From Sphingomonadales bacterium 28-55-16 (GTDB lineage Bacteria > Pseudomonadota > Alphaproteobacteria > Sphingomonadales > Sphingomonadaceae), in contig NCGG01000004.1 of NCBI GenBank assembly GCA_002278855.1, positions 1-64,000 of the forward strand: DNA of 64,000 nucleotides, given 5' to 3'. Positions 17,727-26,745 of the stretch are shown here, piece after piece. A program made the position numbers and the translations under genes. How positions within the stretch are numbered: position 1 is the first letter of the stretch; the number at the start of each line of letters is the position of its first letter. The notes below the pieces were generated by a model, which was not told the DNA's origin, did no database searches, and saw nothing but the letters and a program-made list of their open reading frames with translations.

Positions 17727-19646
17727 ATGGTTGGACCGCAAGCAGACGATTTCGGACATGTTGAGTCAGATAATGATCATGACGGCGGTCATGCACATGG
17801 CTCGCTGGCGGCGTTATCGGTGGGCGCCATTGGGATCGTTTTTGGCGATATTGGTACGTCGCCTCTATATGCCTTGAAAGAGACCTTTGCGGGCCATCAC
17901 CCGATGCCTGCTGACTTATTTCACGTCTATGGCGTTCTGAGCCTTGTGTTTTGGACTTTCCTCATTGTTGTAACATTTAAATATGTCGCAACGGTTATGC
18001 GGGCCGATAACAAGGGGGAGGGCGGAAGCTTGGCTTTGCTCGCACTTGTGATGCGGAAGTCACCGCAGGGCCGGTCAAAAGCCATAATCATGCTCGCTGT
18101 GATCGCGACAGCTTTATTCTTTGGTGATGCTATAATCACACCTGCAATTTCGGTTTTATCTGCGGTTGAAGGGCTTACGGTTGTCGAAGCAAGATTAGCC
18201 CCAGTCGTTATTCCGATTGCGGTTGGTATCTTAATTGCGCTTTTCCTCGTCCAGTCCCGAGGAACAGCTGCCATTAGCCGATACTTCGGACCGATTATGC
18301 TGGTATATTTTTTCGTTCTTGCGGGGCTTGGTATTTCTCAGATGGTCCAGCGCCCAGACGTTTTGCTTGCGCTCTCGCCGCATCATGCCGCACTGTTTTT
18401 CGCCCGCGACCCCGCTTTTGCGTTTTTGGCGCTAGGGTCCATCGTCCTTGCCGTAACCGGCGCAGAAGCATTATACGCTGATATGGGCCATTTCGGACGC
18501 AGACCGATTAATTTTGCGTGGATGTACGTTGTTTTTCCGGCATTGATGTTGAATTACCTAGGACAATGCGCGTTGCTTCTAGAAAATCCAGCAGCGGTGG
18601 CGAACCCGTTCTATCTGATGGCGCCCGAAAGTGCGCGCCTGCCGCTTGTAATCCTTTCCACATTGGCCACAATTATCGCCAGCCAAGCACTGATCACAGG
18701 CGTGTTTTCTGTGGTAAAGCAGGCTGTCCAGCTCGGATTTATGCCGCGTGTGCAGATTGACCATACCAGTGCAACGGCAGCTGGACAGATTTATGTTCCT
18801 GTAGCCAATTGGGCGCTGATGGTCGCAGTCATCGTGTTGGTTGTAACGTTTCAGGCATCCACCAATTTGGCCGCCGCTTATGGCTTAGCCGTGACCGGTA
18901 CGATGCTTATCACGACCATTCTGATAGGGATATTGGCGCACAGCGTGTGGCATTGGCCTATATGGCGTACGGGTTTAGTCATCGGGCTATTCTTAACTGT
19001 CGATGTTGCTTATTTCGCGGCAAATGTGATCAAAATACCCGATGGCGGTTGGTTGCCGTTAGTGGTTGGGCTTGTTCTGTTTACGCTGCTGACCACATGG
19101 TCGCGCGGCAGAGAATTGATGCGCGAACGGATGGTCGAGTCCGCAATGCCCATGGATATTTTTATCAAATCTGCGGCAGGCAGCGCTACGCGGGTACCCG
19201 GCACTGCCGTATTCATGGCAAGCGCAGCAATGGGTGTGCCAAGCGCAATGCTGCACAATATCAAGCACAATAAGATACTGCATGAGCGCATAATAGTTCT
19301 GACGGTGGCAATTCAAGATATGCCATATGTTGACGAGGCAGACCGAATTGTTTGCAAAGATCTTGGACAGGGCTTTTACCGCGTTAAGATGCGTTTCGGC
19401 TTTTTGGAAGAAACAGATGTTCCCGCCACTCTAGCTAGGGTAGATTTGTGCGGTCCCAAATTTGATATGATGCAAACGAGCTTCTTCCTCTCGCGCCAAA
19501 CGCTGATTGCGTCAAAAATCCCCGGTATGGCGATTTGGCGGGAAAAGATTTTTGCCTGGATGCTGCGAAATAGCGCGTCTGCCATGGGCTTTTTCAAATT
19601 GCCCAGCAACCGGGTGGTGGAATTAGGAAGCCAGGTCGAAATCTAA
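17727..19646 (+). CDS. kup: Low-affinity potassium uptake protein Kup
   Basis: K+/H+ symporter of the inner membrane. 639 residues; 12 membrane helices in about residues 28-455 and a cytoplasmic C-terminal part (about 470-639) with FxMRFGFxE-like elements ([14 protein letters not shown]) and the terminal [10 protein letters not shown]. The N-terminal hallmark [20 protein letters not shown] is present. An unusual His/Asp-rich stretch (residues 8-22) precedes the first helix. Monocistronic, followed by a hairpin at 19666-19683. Confidence 0.95.
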   Translation: MVGPQADDFGHVESDNDHDGGHAHGSLAALSVGAIGIVFGDIGTSPLYALKETFAGHHPMPADLFHVYGVLSLVFWTFLIVVTFKYVATVMRADNKGEGGSLALLALVMRKSPQGRSKAIIMLAVIATALFFGDAIITPAISVLSAVEGLTVVEARLAPVVIPIAVGILIALFLVQSRGTAAISRYFGPIMLVYFFVLAGLGISQMVQRPDVLLALSPHHAALFFARDPAFAFLALGSIVLAVTGAEALYADMGHFGRRPINFAWMYVVFPALMLNYLGQCALLLENPAAVANPFYLMAPESARLPLVILSTLATIIASQALITGVFSVVKQAVQLGFMPRVQIDHTSATAAGQIYVPVANWALMVAVIVLVVTFQASTNLAAAYGLAVTGTMLITTILIGILAHSVWHWPIWRTGLVIGLFLTVDVAYFAANVIKIPDGGWLPLVVGLVLFTLLTTWSRGRELMRERMVESAMPMDIFIKSAAGSATRVPGTAVFMASAAMGVPSAMLHNIKHNKILHERIIVLTVAIQDMPYVDEADRIVCKDLGQGFYRVKMRFGFLEETDVPATLARVDLCGPKFDMMQTSFFLSRQTLIASKIPGMAIWREKIFAWMLRNSASAMGFFKLPSNRVVELGSQVEI

Positions 19647-19665
19647 TGCCTTGCGTTGCATAAGT

Positions 19666-19683
19666 CGGATTTTTGCAAATCCG
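19666..19683 (+). terminator. Hairpin after kup
   Basis: CGGATTT (19666-19672), loop TTGC, AAATCCG (19677-19683): perfect 7-bp stem 20 bases after the kup stop and directly before the -35 element of the next promoter. No strong T-run on the plus strand. Confidence 0.45.
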
Positions 19684-19684
19684 C

Positions 19685-19725
19685 TTGAACCGCTTTGTTT
19701 GCCAAGTTAAGAACAAAAAAGGAAC
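19685..19725 (+). promoter_or_regulatory. Promoter with overlapping LexA (SOS) box
   Basis: -35 TTGAAC (19685-19690), 17-base spacer, -10 TAAGAA (19708-19713). Overlapping the -10 is GAAC-aaaaaag-GAAC (19711-19725), which read on the other strand is GTTC-N7-GTTC, the exact direct-repeat LexA operator of alphaproteobacteria. A bound repressor would occlude the -10 and start site. It ends 17 bases before the ATG at 19743. A second box of identical form precedes the helicase gene at 44951. Confidence 0.8.
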
Positions 19726-19742
19726 GTTGTTAGGGGCGCTCA

Positions 19743-20468
19743 ATGTCGGTCATGTCATTGCTGATCACACGGAGTTGCGCGGAGTTGCAGCTGGCATGGC
19801 AATCTGTGGCATTTGAAAGGCTTGGCATCTGCCTTGCGCGGGAAAGCTTGGATCCCGAAACGAGCGGACTTCTGACTTTTCAAGGTGTTTCGTTCGCGTT
19901 CCATATTCAAGCGATGGCGCCTTTAGACGTAAAAAATTTCGTATTTTGTCCCGCCGATAGCAGCCGATTTCATTCCGCTATCCATTTTGATTTCGGACCG
20001 TCCGTTCGCGGCGGCAACCGGATCCCCGCTGTGGTAAAGGTTTTGCTGCAACTTGGGATATCGCTTGGGCGGGCGTTGCAAGCTGAGGGCGTTTTTTGGG
20101 CCCCGGGGTCGATAATGTCGGGCTTTGATTATTACGCTGAAGCAGTTAGCCAGTATATCAATGGCGCCGCTTTTCCGGCCCTGCTGTGCGTAGATTTCGA
20201 TACCTCGGACACAGGCGTTGTGAGATCACATGGGCTCCATTGGTTGTGCGGACAAGAGCTTGCTTTTGAACATGCCCCCCTAACATCAAACATAGCGATG
20301 CGATATGTTGTCCGATTGGTCCATGATCTTGCCACGAAAGGTTTGGTGGACCAAAAAATGCACGTGCCCGGAATGACGGTTGGGGAGACTGTTTCCCTCA
20401 CGCCCGATGGGCACAATAAACTATTAAGTGCCCGTCTGATACTGGCTGATGAGTCCGCAAGCGGATAA
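19743..20468 (+). CDS. Unknown SOS-controlled protein, possibly DUF4261-like
   Basis: 241 residues, no signal peptide and no clear membrane helix. I do not recognise a function. The middle and end (GVFWAPGSIMSGFDYY, ALLCVDFD, VVRSHGLHWLCGQELAFEH, PGMTVGETV) remind me of DUF4261 proteins, from memory only. The ATG at 19743 is the first in frame after the LexA-boxed promoter; the second Met (19752) is an alternative. It ends 25 bases before the AHH-nuclease-like gene, so the two form one transcription unit and probably act together in the DNA-damage response. Confidence 0.7.
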   Translation: MSVMSLLITRSCAELQLAWQSVAFERLGICLARESLDPETSGLLTFQGVSFAFHIQAMAPLDVKNFVFCPADSSRFHSAIHFDFGPSVRGGNRIPAVVKVLLQLGISLGRALQAEGVFWAPGSIMSGFDYYAEAVSQYINGAAFPALLCVDFDTSDTGVVRSHGLHWLCGQELAFEHAPLTSNIAMRYVVRLVHDLATKGLVDQKMHVPGMTVGETVSLTPDGHNKLLSARLILADESASG

Positions 20469-20493
20469 TGTAGGCGCATTTGGTGAGGGCTTT

Positions 20494-20967
20494 ATGCGGA
20501 CTTTCAGCAGGCTTTCGAGGTCCAACGCAATGCGTGGGTTCCAATCGCACCATTTGATACCCGTCGGCGTATTTGCCAATCACGCCTTCGCCAAAGCGTT
20601 TGAAGCTGTGCGCCCCGATGGCTTTGACGTGCGCTGTTTTTTGCGCAACGGTCTGTATCTGCCAGCGACTGAATTAGCGGCCTTGCGCAGCGGCTTGCCA
20701 CTCCATCGCGGTCCGCATCGGCGCTATAATGAACTAGTGGCTTACCGCGTAGCAGCCATTTTTCGTGATTTTCCGAGCATCTCGTATAAGAAAGCCGCGC
20801 GGGAAGATGCCGTGGAAAGATTACACTTGCTCGCTGGCGCTCTAAGGACTGGGCTGTGTCGATCACAATTGTGGATTTTGCTCAATCAGCGAGATCCTTT
20901 GAACACGGATGTTAACTTCGACCATCTTGATAGCGCTTGTGATGCAATTTGGCTGGCAACAAAATGA
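20494..20967 (+). CDS. AHH-family (HNH/endonuclease VII-like) nuclease-like protein
   Basis: 157 residues from ATG 20494, chosen for the strong GGTGAGGG (20482-20489) at correct spacing; an in-frame ATG at 20449 would overlap the upstream gene. Motifs fit the AHH nuclease family of the HNH/EndoVII superfamily: S-H-H-L-I-P at residues 18-23, N52 with LP at 56-57, then L-P-L-H-R-G-P-H (68-75) and YNELV. These His residues would bind metal and catalyse. No signal peptide or toxin-delivery domain, so it looks like a stand-alone cytoplasmic protein. Target (DNA or RNA) cannot be told. Confidence 0.68.
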   Translation: MRTFSRLSRSNAMRGFQSHHLIPVGVFANHAFAKAFEAVRPDGFDVRCFLRNGLYLPATELAALRSGLPLHRGPHRRYNELVAYRVAAIFRDFPSISYKKAAREDAVERLHLLAGALRTGLCRSQLWILLNQRDPLNTDVNFDHLDSACDAIWLATK

Positions 20968-21187
20968 CGTAAATGCATTTTAAGACTAGACGAATGTTGC
21001 GGAACACGGGTAACGCCGTCCCATAATGTATGCGCTATCCGCCCAATCGCTTCTACTTCGACTTACGCGCCCTTAGGCGCGCCTGTTTTTGTCGGCTCCG
21101 CTCGGCAAACCCGCCTAAGGGCCTTTCGACACCCCACAAAATCTTACAGCCCACGATTGGGGCATATCAGCGAAGTTGCCATTTATC
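20968..21187 (+). promoter_or_regulatory. Candidate leucine attenuator region of leuA
   Basis: 220-bp leader of leuA. It contains a Leu-rich 16-codon frame (21026-21076), a hairpin GCGCC-CTTA-GGCGC (21067-21080) followed by GCCTG and TTTTT (21086-21090), and an alternative long-range stem in which GCCCTTAGGCG (21069-21079) pairs perfectly with CGCCTAAGGGC (21112-21122). The two structures share the same bases and exclude each other, and the leader-peptide stop codon lies inside them. A weaker stem GGCTC/GGGCC (21094-21098/21119-21123) competes with the long one. I see no convincing promoter in the leader; TTGCGG/CATAAT would start transcription inside the peptide frame. Confidence 0.55.
21026..21076 (+). 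CDS. leuL: Candidate leu operon leader peptide (16 residues)
   Basis: Frame MYALSAQSLLLRLTRP with five leucines in sixteen residues, four of them at positions 9, 10, 11 and 13, two read by CTA. The TAG stop overlaps the 5' arm of the downstream hairpins. This is the pattern expected of a leader peptide sensing charged tRNA-Leu upstream of leuA. A clear Shine-Dalgarno is missing and the peptide is inferred from composition and position only. Confidence 0.5.
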   Translation: MYALSAQSLLLRLTRP

Positions 21188-22858
21188 ATGATGCTATCTG
21201 ACCCATCTCGAAAATACCGACCTTTTCCGCAAGTAGATTTGCCGAACCGCCAATGGCCAAATCGAACCATTGATCGGGCGCCGCGCTGGCTTTCGACCGA
21301 TCTGCGTGATGGCAACCAGGCGCTTATTGATCCGATGGGCGCTGAAAAGAAGAAGCGCTTTTTCGATCTTCTGCTGAAAGTGGGCGTAAAAGAAATCGAG
21401 GTTGGTTTCCCAAGCTCGGGTGCGACCGATTTCGACTTCATCCGCGGCTTGGTCGACAGTGGTCGAATTCCGGCTGATGTTACTATCCAGAGCCTAACGC
21501 AATCACGGCGCGACCTGATCGAAAAAACCTTCGCGAGCATGGCGGGTGCGCCGCGGGCCATCGTCCATCTTTATAATGCCGTGAGTCCCGCATGGCGCGA
21601 TATTGTTTTTAACCTCGACAAGGCAGGCGTTAAGGCGATTGCGGTGGAAGGCGCCAGCATTCTTAAAGAACAAGCGGCAAAATATCCTGAAACTGACTGG
21701 CATTTTGAATATAGCCCCGAGACATTTTCGACAGCAGAGCTCGAATTCAGCCTTGAGGTATGTGAAGCGGTGATGGACGTGCTAGAGCCGACTTCGGCAA
21801 AGCCAGTTATTCTGAACTTGCCAGCTACGATTGAGGCAGCGATGCCAAACGTATACGCGGACCAAATTGAGTGGATGTGCAACAATATTAGCGTGCGCGA
21901 CCATGTGGTCATCAGCCTGCATCCGCATAATGACCGCGGTAGCGGAATTGCGGCTGCTGAACTCGGTTTATTGGCGGGTGGTGATCGGATCGAAGGCTGC
22001 TTGTTCGGCAATGGTGAGCGCACAGGAAATGTCGATTTGGTTACGTTGGCGCTCAATATGTACACCCAGGGATTGAACCCAGGCCTTGATTTCAGCGACA
22101 TTGATGAGGTCATCCAGACGGTAGAATATTGCAACCAGCTGCCCGTGCATCCGCGCCATCCTTATGCGGGAGAACTTGTGTTCACGGCATTTTCAGGGTC
22201 GCACCAAGACGCGATTAAGAAAGGGTTTGCAGCGCAGGAACGTCAGAATGACGAAATCTGGCGGGTGCCGTATTTGCCAATCGACCCCGCTGATCTTGGA
22301 CGCAGCTATGAGGCTGTCATTCGCGTCAACTCGCAAAGCGGCAAGGGCGGTGTCGCATGGGTGATCGAGCAGGATCAGGGTCTGAAATTGCCCAAGCGCA
22401 TGCAAGCGCATTTCTCGAACACGGTCCAAGAGCTGTCGGACAAGACTGGCCGCGAATTGACGGGAAGCGATATCTGGGAGGCGTTTGAAGCGCGCTATCA
22501 CCTGAAAGGGCAGGGGCGTTTCCAACTGATTGATTTCCACGAAAGCCAAAGCCAGCGGCAAAAGGATGAACGTATTTTTGCCGGCAACATCCGCATTGAT
22601 GATGTTGACCAAAGCGTCAGCGGACGTGGCAATGGATTGATTTCAAGTCTCGCAAATGCGCTTGAAGAGGCGCTTGGCGGGCCGCTAAACATCATTGACT
22701 ATAGCGAGCATGCCATCGGCCATGGCACCGATGCCCGAGCGGCGGCTTATGTCGAATGCCGGGTCGGCGACGGGCCCATTTTATTTGGCGTCGGGATAAG
22801 TCAGGATGTGGCCACAGCATCCGTCAGGGCGATCCTCAGCGCTGCTAACGGGGCATAG
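21188..22858 (+). CDS. leuA: 2-isopropylmalate synthase (long, type 2 form)
   Basis: First committed step of leucine synthesis: acetyl-CoA plus 2-oxoisovalerate. 556 residues from ATG 21188 (ATG 21191 equally possible; the TTG at 21176 is unlikely). The catalytic domain shows [22 protein letters not shown]-type [13 protein letters not shown], and the metal-binding HPHNDRGSG; the [10 protein letters not shown] motif follows. The C-terminal regulatory LeuA dimer domain (about 430-550) ends with the [11 protein letters not shown] region, where leucine feedback acts. Its final 14 bases overlap the convergent gene on the other strand. Confidence 0.95.
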   Translation: MMLSDPSRKYRPFPQVDLPNRQWPNRTIDRAPRWLSTDLRDGNQALIDPMGAEKKKRFFDLLLKVGVKEIEVGFPSSGATDFDFIRGLVDSGRIPADVTIQSLTQSRRDLIEKTFASMAGAPRAIVHLYNAVSPAWRDIVFNLDKAGVKAIAVEGASILKEQAAKYPETDWHFEYSPETFSTAELEFSLEVCEAVMDVLEPTSAKPVILNLPATIEAAMPNVYADQIEWMCNNISVRDHVVISLHPHNDRGSGIAAAELGLLAGGDRIEGCLFGNGERTGNVDLVTLALNMYTQGLNPGLDFSDIDEVIQTVEYCNQLPVHPRHPYAGELVFTAFSGSHQDAIKKGFAAQERQNDEIWRVPYLPIDPADLGRSYEAVIRVNSQSGKGGVAWVIEQDQGLKLPKRMQAHFSNTVQELSDKTGRELTGSDIWEAFEARYHLKGQGRFQLIDFHESQSQRQKDERIFAGNIRIDDVDQSVSGRGNGLISSLANALEEALGGPLNIIDYSEHAIGHGTDARAAAYVECRVGDGPILFGVGISQDVATASVRAILSAANGA

Positions 22859-24908
22859 CTGCCTTCGGCGCCTCAAGGAGCATTTTAGCGGCGTGAGGGG
22901 CGTCAGAGGACGTTAGGCTCCCCGCCGGTAATGCATGTGCTTCTATCTGCGGCGTGCCGAACAACCAGCCCTGTCCAAATTGGCAACCGAACGATTCCAG
23001 TTCCGTCCCTTGGAATTCGTTCTCAATTCCCTCGACTAAGACGTTCATCCCGAGGGAATCGGCGATATGCTTTATGGCCAATACAAATGACCAGTCCGCA
23101 CTTTTGTCTAAATGCTTCTTGATGAAGGACTGATCGATTTTCAGCGTGTCGAAGGGCATCGTTTGCAGATATGCCAGCGATGAATAGCCGGTGCCGAAAT
23201 CATCAATGCTTACTTTGATACCCATCGCATTTAATTGCGTGATGGTGCGGGCTGAGTGTCCCGGGTTCGTGGCGGCCGTGCTTTCTGTTAGTTCAAGGCG
23301 CACCCATTTCGGGTTTGCTCCGGTCTCAAGCAAGATGTCACGCACCAGCGTTACAAAATGAAGCTGTTGAAACTGTTGAAGGGCCACATTTACACTAATA
23401 TATAGGTCCGGATTGTGGGTATTGGTGGCGTGGAAACGAACGGCGGATCGGAACGCTTCGCGCAGAACCCATGTTCCAATAGGCACGATAAGGCCGCAGG
23501 CCTCCGCTGTTGGAAGGAAATCATTGGGCATGATAACGACGTCCGGTTCCTTACGCCATCTCACCAAAGCCTCAAGGCCAACCGTCTCGCGATTGGACAG
23601 CGAAACGATTGGCTGAAAGTGCAGTTCAAAGGCGGAAGTTTCAACGGCGCGTCGCAAATCAATTTCAAGTTCGAGCCGTGCCAGCGCGGCGTTACGCATT
23701 TCGGGCGCGAAATGATAGGTCTGTTCCGGGCCATTCGCCTTGGCCTCATACATCGCAACATCTGCATCACGCAGCAATTCGTGCGCATTTTGATATTCTG
23801 GGCCATTGAGCGCGATGCCGATGCTGGCCACGCCCTGTACATTATTTAGACCAATGCGATGAATTGGCTGCAGGCATTTGTGGATTTCGTTCGCCACATC
23901 ATTGGCAATTTCGCGAACTTCGGGGGAACGGATCAAAATGACAAACTCATCACCACCAACGCGGGCGAGGAATACGCGGTCGACCCACTCTTCCTGATCA
24001 AAGGTTTCGACCACATGCCGCAACCGGTTCGCCAATGCATTTAAAAGTATATCACCCGCATTGTGGCCAAGCGTATCGTTGACCAATTTGAAGCCATCCA
24101 GATCAATGTACATCACGGCGGTCTGATAGTCGGCTGTGCGCTTTTCGAGGTCAAAAGCAGATTGGATCTCGCTTTCGAAGGCTGCGCGGTTGGGAAGTCC
24201 GGTTAGCGGATCCGTTGCCGCGTTTTCCAATAACATGTCCGCATGCCGCGCACGTTTAAACACGCGGCCAAGTTGCGTGCCAATTTGCAGCAAGATATCC
24301 ATCAACTGTTCGCTGGGCTCTGCAATTTCAGTTTGGTAGAACTCCATCGCGCCCACAAGTTCGTGGCCCATGATGACCGGAACCGAAATGCTGGCGCGCA
24401 GTCCGGCGCGTTCGGCGGTAGATGCGCGGGTGAACCCGTGTTGGGCATAAATATCGGGTGTCCAGATGGGGCTATGTTCTAAAAACAAGCGCCCCGGTGC
24501 GGATGCACATGGCCATGCTAAGATTTTCCGAGAGGCTTCAAGGAACGGAAAGGCTAAATCTTGGTGGGTGGAAAACCAGATATCCGTTCCTTCCAACCGT
24601 TCGTCACCTTGCGGGCCAATACGGATTAACGCGTGCCCAACCGACCAGTTGTGATGCTCACAAATTTCCTGAAGAGCGAAGCGCAAAGCGTGCATCGGGG
24701 AATCTGAATCATTTGCGAAACTTGAGATTCTATTAAGCAGCTTCAACCTGCCTTGATGGACATAAAGCTTGCGTAGCCCAACCTCGGCAATGTCCTCTGC
24801 AGCGCGTCGTGCGGCCTTCTCCCGAGCAATCTCGCGCTCTAGGCGCTGGCATTTCTGATTGAGCTCTTCGACATCCTGCAATGCGTGCCTGTCCGGACCG
24901 GCGTTCAT
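22845..24908 (-). CDS. GAF-GGDEF-EAL cyclic-di-GMP enzyme
   Basis: Bifunctional c-di-GMP protein of about 687 residues. An N-terminal coiled coil (about 10-60; [27 protein letters not shown]) leads into a GAF-like domain (about 60-220), then GGDEF (about 230-395; RVGGDEF intact, so cyclase activity is plausible) and EAL (about 410-665; [36 protein letters not shown] intact, so phosphodiesterase activity is plausible). The start is ATG 24908, which overlaps the stop of the upstream H-NOX gene (ATGA); a start at 24932 would overlap further. H-NOX proteins commonly control such partners, so nitric oxide sensing is the likely input. Confidence 0.92.
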   Translation of the reverse strand: MNAGPDRHALQDVEELNQKCQRLEREIAREKAARRAAEDIAEVGLRKLYVHQGRLKLLNRISSFANDSDSPMHALRFALQEICEHHNWSVGHALIRIGPQGDERLEGTDIWFSTHQDLAFPFLEASRKILAWPCASAPGRLFLEHSPIWTPDIYAQHGFTRASTAERAGLRASISVPVIMGHELVGAMEFYQTEIAEPSEQLMDILLQIGTQLGRVFKRARHADMLLENAATDPLTGLPNRAAFESEIQSAFDLEKRTADYQTAVMYIDLDGFKLVNDTLGHNAGDILLNALANRLRHVVETFDQEEWVDRVFLARVGGDEFVILIRSPEVREIANDVANEIHKCLQPIHRIGLNNVQGVASIGIALNGPEYQNAHELLRDADVAMYEAKANGPEQTYHFAPEMRNAALARLELEIDLRRAVETSAFELHFQPIVSLSNRETVGLEALVRWRKEPDVVIMPNDFLPTAEACGLIVPIGTWVLREAFRSAVRFHATNTHNPDLYISVNVALQQFQQLHFVTLVRDILLETGANPKWVRLELTESTAATNPGHSARTITQLNAMGIKVSIDDFGTGYSSLAYLQTMPFDTLKIDQSFIKKHLDKSADWSFVLAIKHIADSLGMNVLVEGIENEFQGTELESFGCQFGQGWLFGTPQIEAHALPAGSLTSSDAPHAAKMLLEAPKAAMPR

Positions 24909-25438
24909 TGCCAGGTCAACTTGATATGGCACATGCGCGCGCCATCATGCATGCAGGACGGCTGATCGATTGCAATTGTTTCATCATAATGTGTTGCGAG
25001 CCCCAGAATGAAGCCATGGGCCAAATGACACAGTCGTCGCGGCGAATTGTACCCCATGGTGATAGTGTTTTCCGCTTCAACGAAGTTGAAATGCGGGCAT
25101 GCCGCGCCAGCATATAGCTTGCGTACTTCTGGATGGATGATGGTATTCAAACTGAGAATAAAGGCGCGGGCATTAAGAGCGTTTTCAAAAAACTGGGGGT
25201 AGCGATCAAAAAGTAAAGGGATCGAGCCTTCGCCAATGATCTGCAGAAGTGCGGACGGGTCTGCTGCGGTTAGATTTGCGCAAGCGGCCAGCAGCGTATC
25301 AAGATCAGCGTCAGGATAGCTTCCAAGTGATGTATATACGCCGGAAAGGCCTGTCATGGAGAGCATTTCGTCCCATGCCGCTGGCCCTAATTTTGCAACG
25401 ATGACCTCTTCGACTATGTTGAAAATGACACCCTTCAT
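24905..25438 (-). CDS. H-NOX (heme nitric oxide/oxygen binding) sensor protein
   Basis: 177-residue cytosolic heme sensor. It begins MKGVIFNIVEEVI and has GVYTSLGSYPD, both typical of the H-NOX N-terminal subdomain. The proximal heme ligand His102 lies in I-I-H-P-E-V-R-K-L-Y, and the propionate-binding YxSxR motif is Y130-N-S-P-R134. Coupled by ATGA to the GAF-GGDEF-EAL gene, the well-known H-NOX/c-di-GMP pairing. GGGGTGGGTAA precedes the start. Whether a distal Tyr allows O2 binding cannot be judged by eye. Upstream is a divergent gene for a nitronate monooxygenase. Confidence 0.9.
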   Translation of the reverse strand: MKGVIFNIVEEVIVAKLGPAAWDEMLSMTGLSGVYTSLGSYPDADLDTLLAACANLTAADPSALLQIIGEGSIPLLFDRYPQFFENALNARAFILSLNTIIHPEVRKLYAGAACPHFNFVEAENTITMGYNSPRRLCHLAHGFILGLATHYDETIAIDQPSCMHDGARMCHIKLTWQ

Positions 25439-25668
25439 TTACCCACCCCGTAAATTGCACATATTCTGTTCCGATATCTACGGCTGGGCCTTGAAAATAT
25501 TTAGGGCACGGGCAGCATCTTGAAAAATGTAAGCAAATGCGATGAATGATTTCGTGATGGAAGGAAGCTGCCCCTACGGAAAGGGGCTTGCAAAATCGGC
25601 TATTTGACAGCCGCCACATGCTGTGGCTAACCAAGTTTTAATTGATGAAATAACAAGGGATTCGACGC
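25439..25668. promoter_or_regulatory. Divergent intergenic region, H-NOX and nitronate monooxygenase
   Basis: 230 bp between divergent starts. On the plus strand TTGACA (25604-25609) with a 17-base spacer leads to CTAACC (25627-25632), a weak -10, upstream of the monooxygenase. A perfect stem GCCCCT-ACGGAA-AGGGGC (25570-25587) lies near the middle. I found no TTGAT-N4-ATCAA (FNR/NnrR-type) site and no LexA box. Confidence 0.4.
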
Positions 25669-26640
25669 ATGGCACTTCCAGCAATTTTCGATAATCTTCG
25701 GCTTCCTATTATCGGCTCCCCGCTGTTTATCGTATCGGGACCGGAATTGGTCATTGCACAGTGTAAGGCTGGCGTCGTTGGATCATTCCCAGCGCTGAAT
25801 GCGCGTCCAGCCAGCCAGCTGGATGAATGGTTGCACCAGATTACCGAGGAACTGGCCGCGCATAACCGTGACAATCCTGATCGTCCTGCGGCGCCATATG
25901 CGGTGAACCAGATTGTGCACAAATCCAACAACCGGTTGCAAGAAGACATCGCGACCTGCGCGAAATGGCAGGTGCCGCTTACGATCACGTCATTGGGCGC
26001 TCAAGTGGAATTGAACGATGCTGTCCATTCGTGGGGCGGGATCGTCCTGCACGACGTCATCAACGACCGTTTTGCGCATAAGGCGATTGAAAAGGGTGCT
26101 GATGGCCTCATTCCAGTCGCTGCCGGCGCTGGCGGCCATGCGGGCGTGACTTCGCCATTTGCGTTGATGCGCGAAATCCGCGAATGGTTTGATGGCCCCG
26201 TGGCGCTGTCCGGTTCCATTGCGCACGGTGCGTCGGTACTTGCGGCGCAAGCCATGGGCGCGGACTTTGGCTATATCGGCAGCGCATTTATCGCGACCAA
26301 AGAAGCCAATGCCGTTGATGGTTACAAGGACAATATTGTTGAGGCGAAGGCGGCAGATATTGTTTACTCTGACCTTTTCACGGGCGTCAGCGGCAACTAT
26401 CTGCGCCAGTCGATCGAGCGTGCTGGGATGGACCCGAACAACCTGCCCAAGGGTGATATTTCAACCATGAACTTTGGCTCAGGCGGCAACAGCGAAGCCA
26501 AGGCATGGAAGGACATTTGGGGGTCAGGTCAAGGCATTGGGGCGGTCAAAGCCGTTAAAACCGTTGCCGAATTTGTCGATCAACTTGAGGCCGAATATCG
26601 CGCGGCGAAAGCCAGCCTTGACGCGCGCTATTTGGGGTAA
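25669..26640 (+). CDS. Nitronate monooxygenase family flavoprotein (NPD-like)
   Basis: FMN-dependent TIM-barrel enzyme that oxidises alkyl nitronates (2-nitropropane dioxygenase family). 323 residues. Recognised by LPIIGSPLFIVSGPELVIAQCKAGVVGSFP at the N-terminus (positions about 12-40), the AAGAGGHAG motif with the catalytic His at about residue 150, and GADFGYIGSAFIAT. Preceded by AACAAGGGATT. It converges with the unknown gene ending at 26746. Substrate is not determinable. Confidence 0.88.
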   Translation: MALPAIFDNLRLPIIGSPLFIVSGPELVIAQCKAGVVGSFPALNARPASQLDEWLHQITEELAAHNRDNPDRPAAPYAVNQIVHKSNNRLQEDIATCAKWQVPLTITSLGAQVELNDAVHSWGGIVLHDVINDRFAHKAIEKGADGLIPVAAGAGGHAGVTSPFALMREIREWFDGPVALSGSIAHGASVLAAQAMGADFGYIGSAFIATKEANAVDGYKDNIVEAKAADIVYSDLFTGVSGNYLRQSIERAGMDPNNLPKGDISTMNFGSGGNSEAKAWKDIWGSGQGIGAVKAVKTVAEFVDQLEAEYRAAKASLDARYLG

Positions 26641-26745
26641 GCGCGCGGAGGCACGCTTTATGTCGCGTGATGCTATTTCTAAGCGGAAATGGAGCGTTCC
26701 CAACGACATGAGTTATCGGCCATAAAGTCGCTAAGCGGCAGGGCG

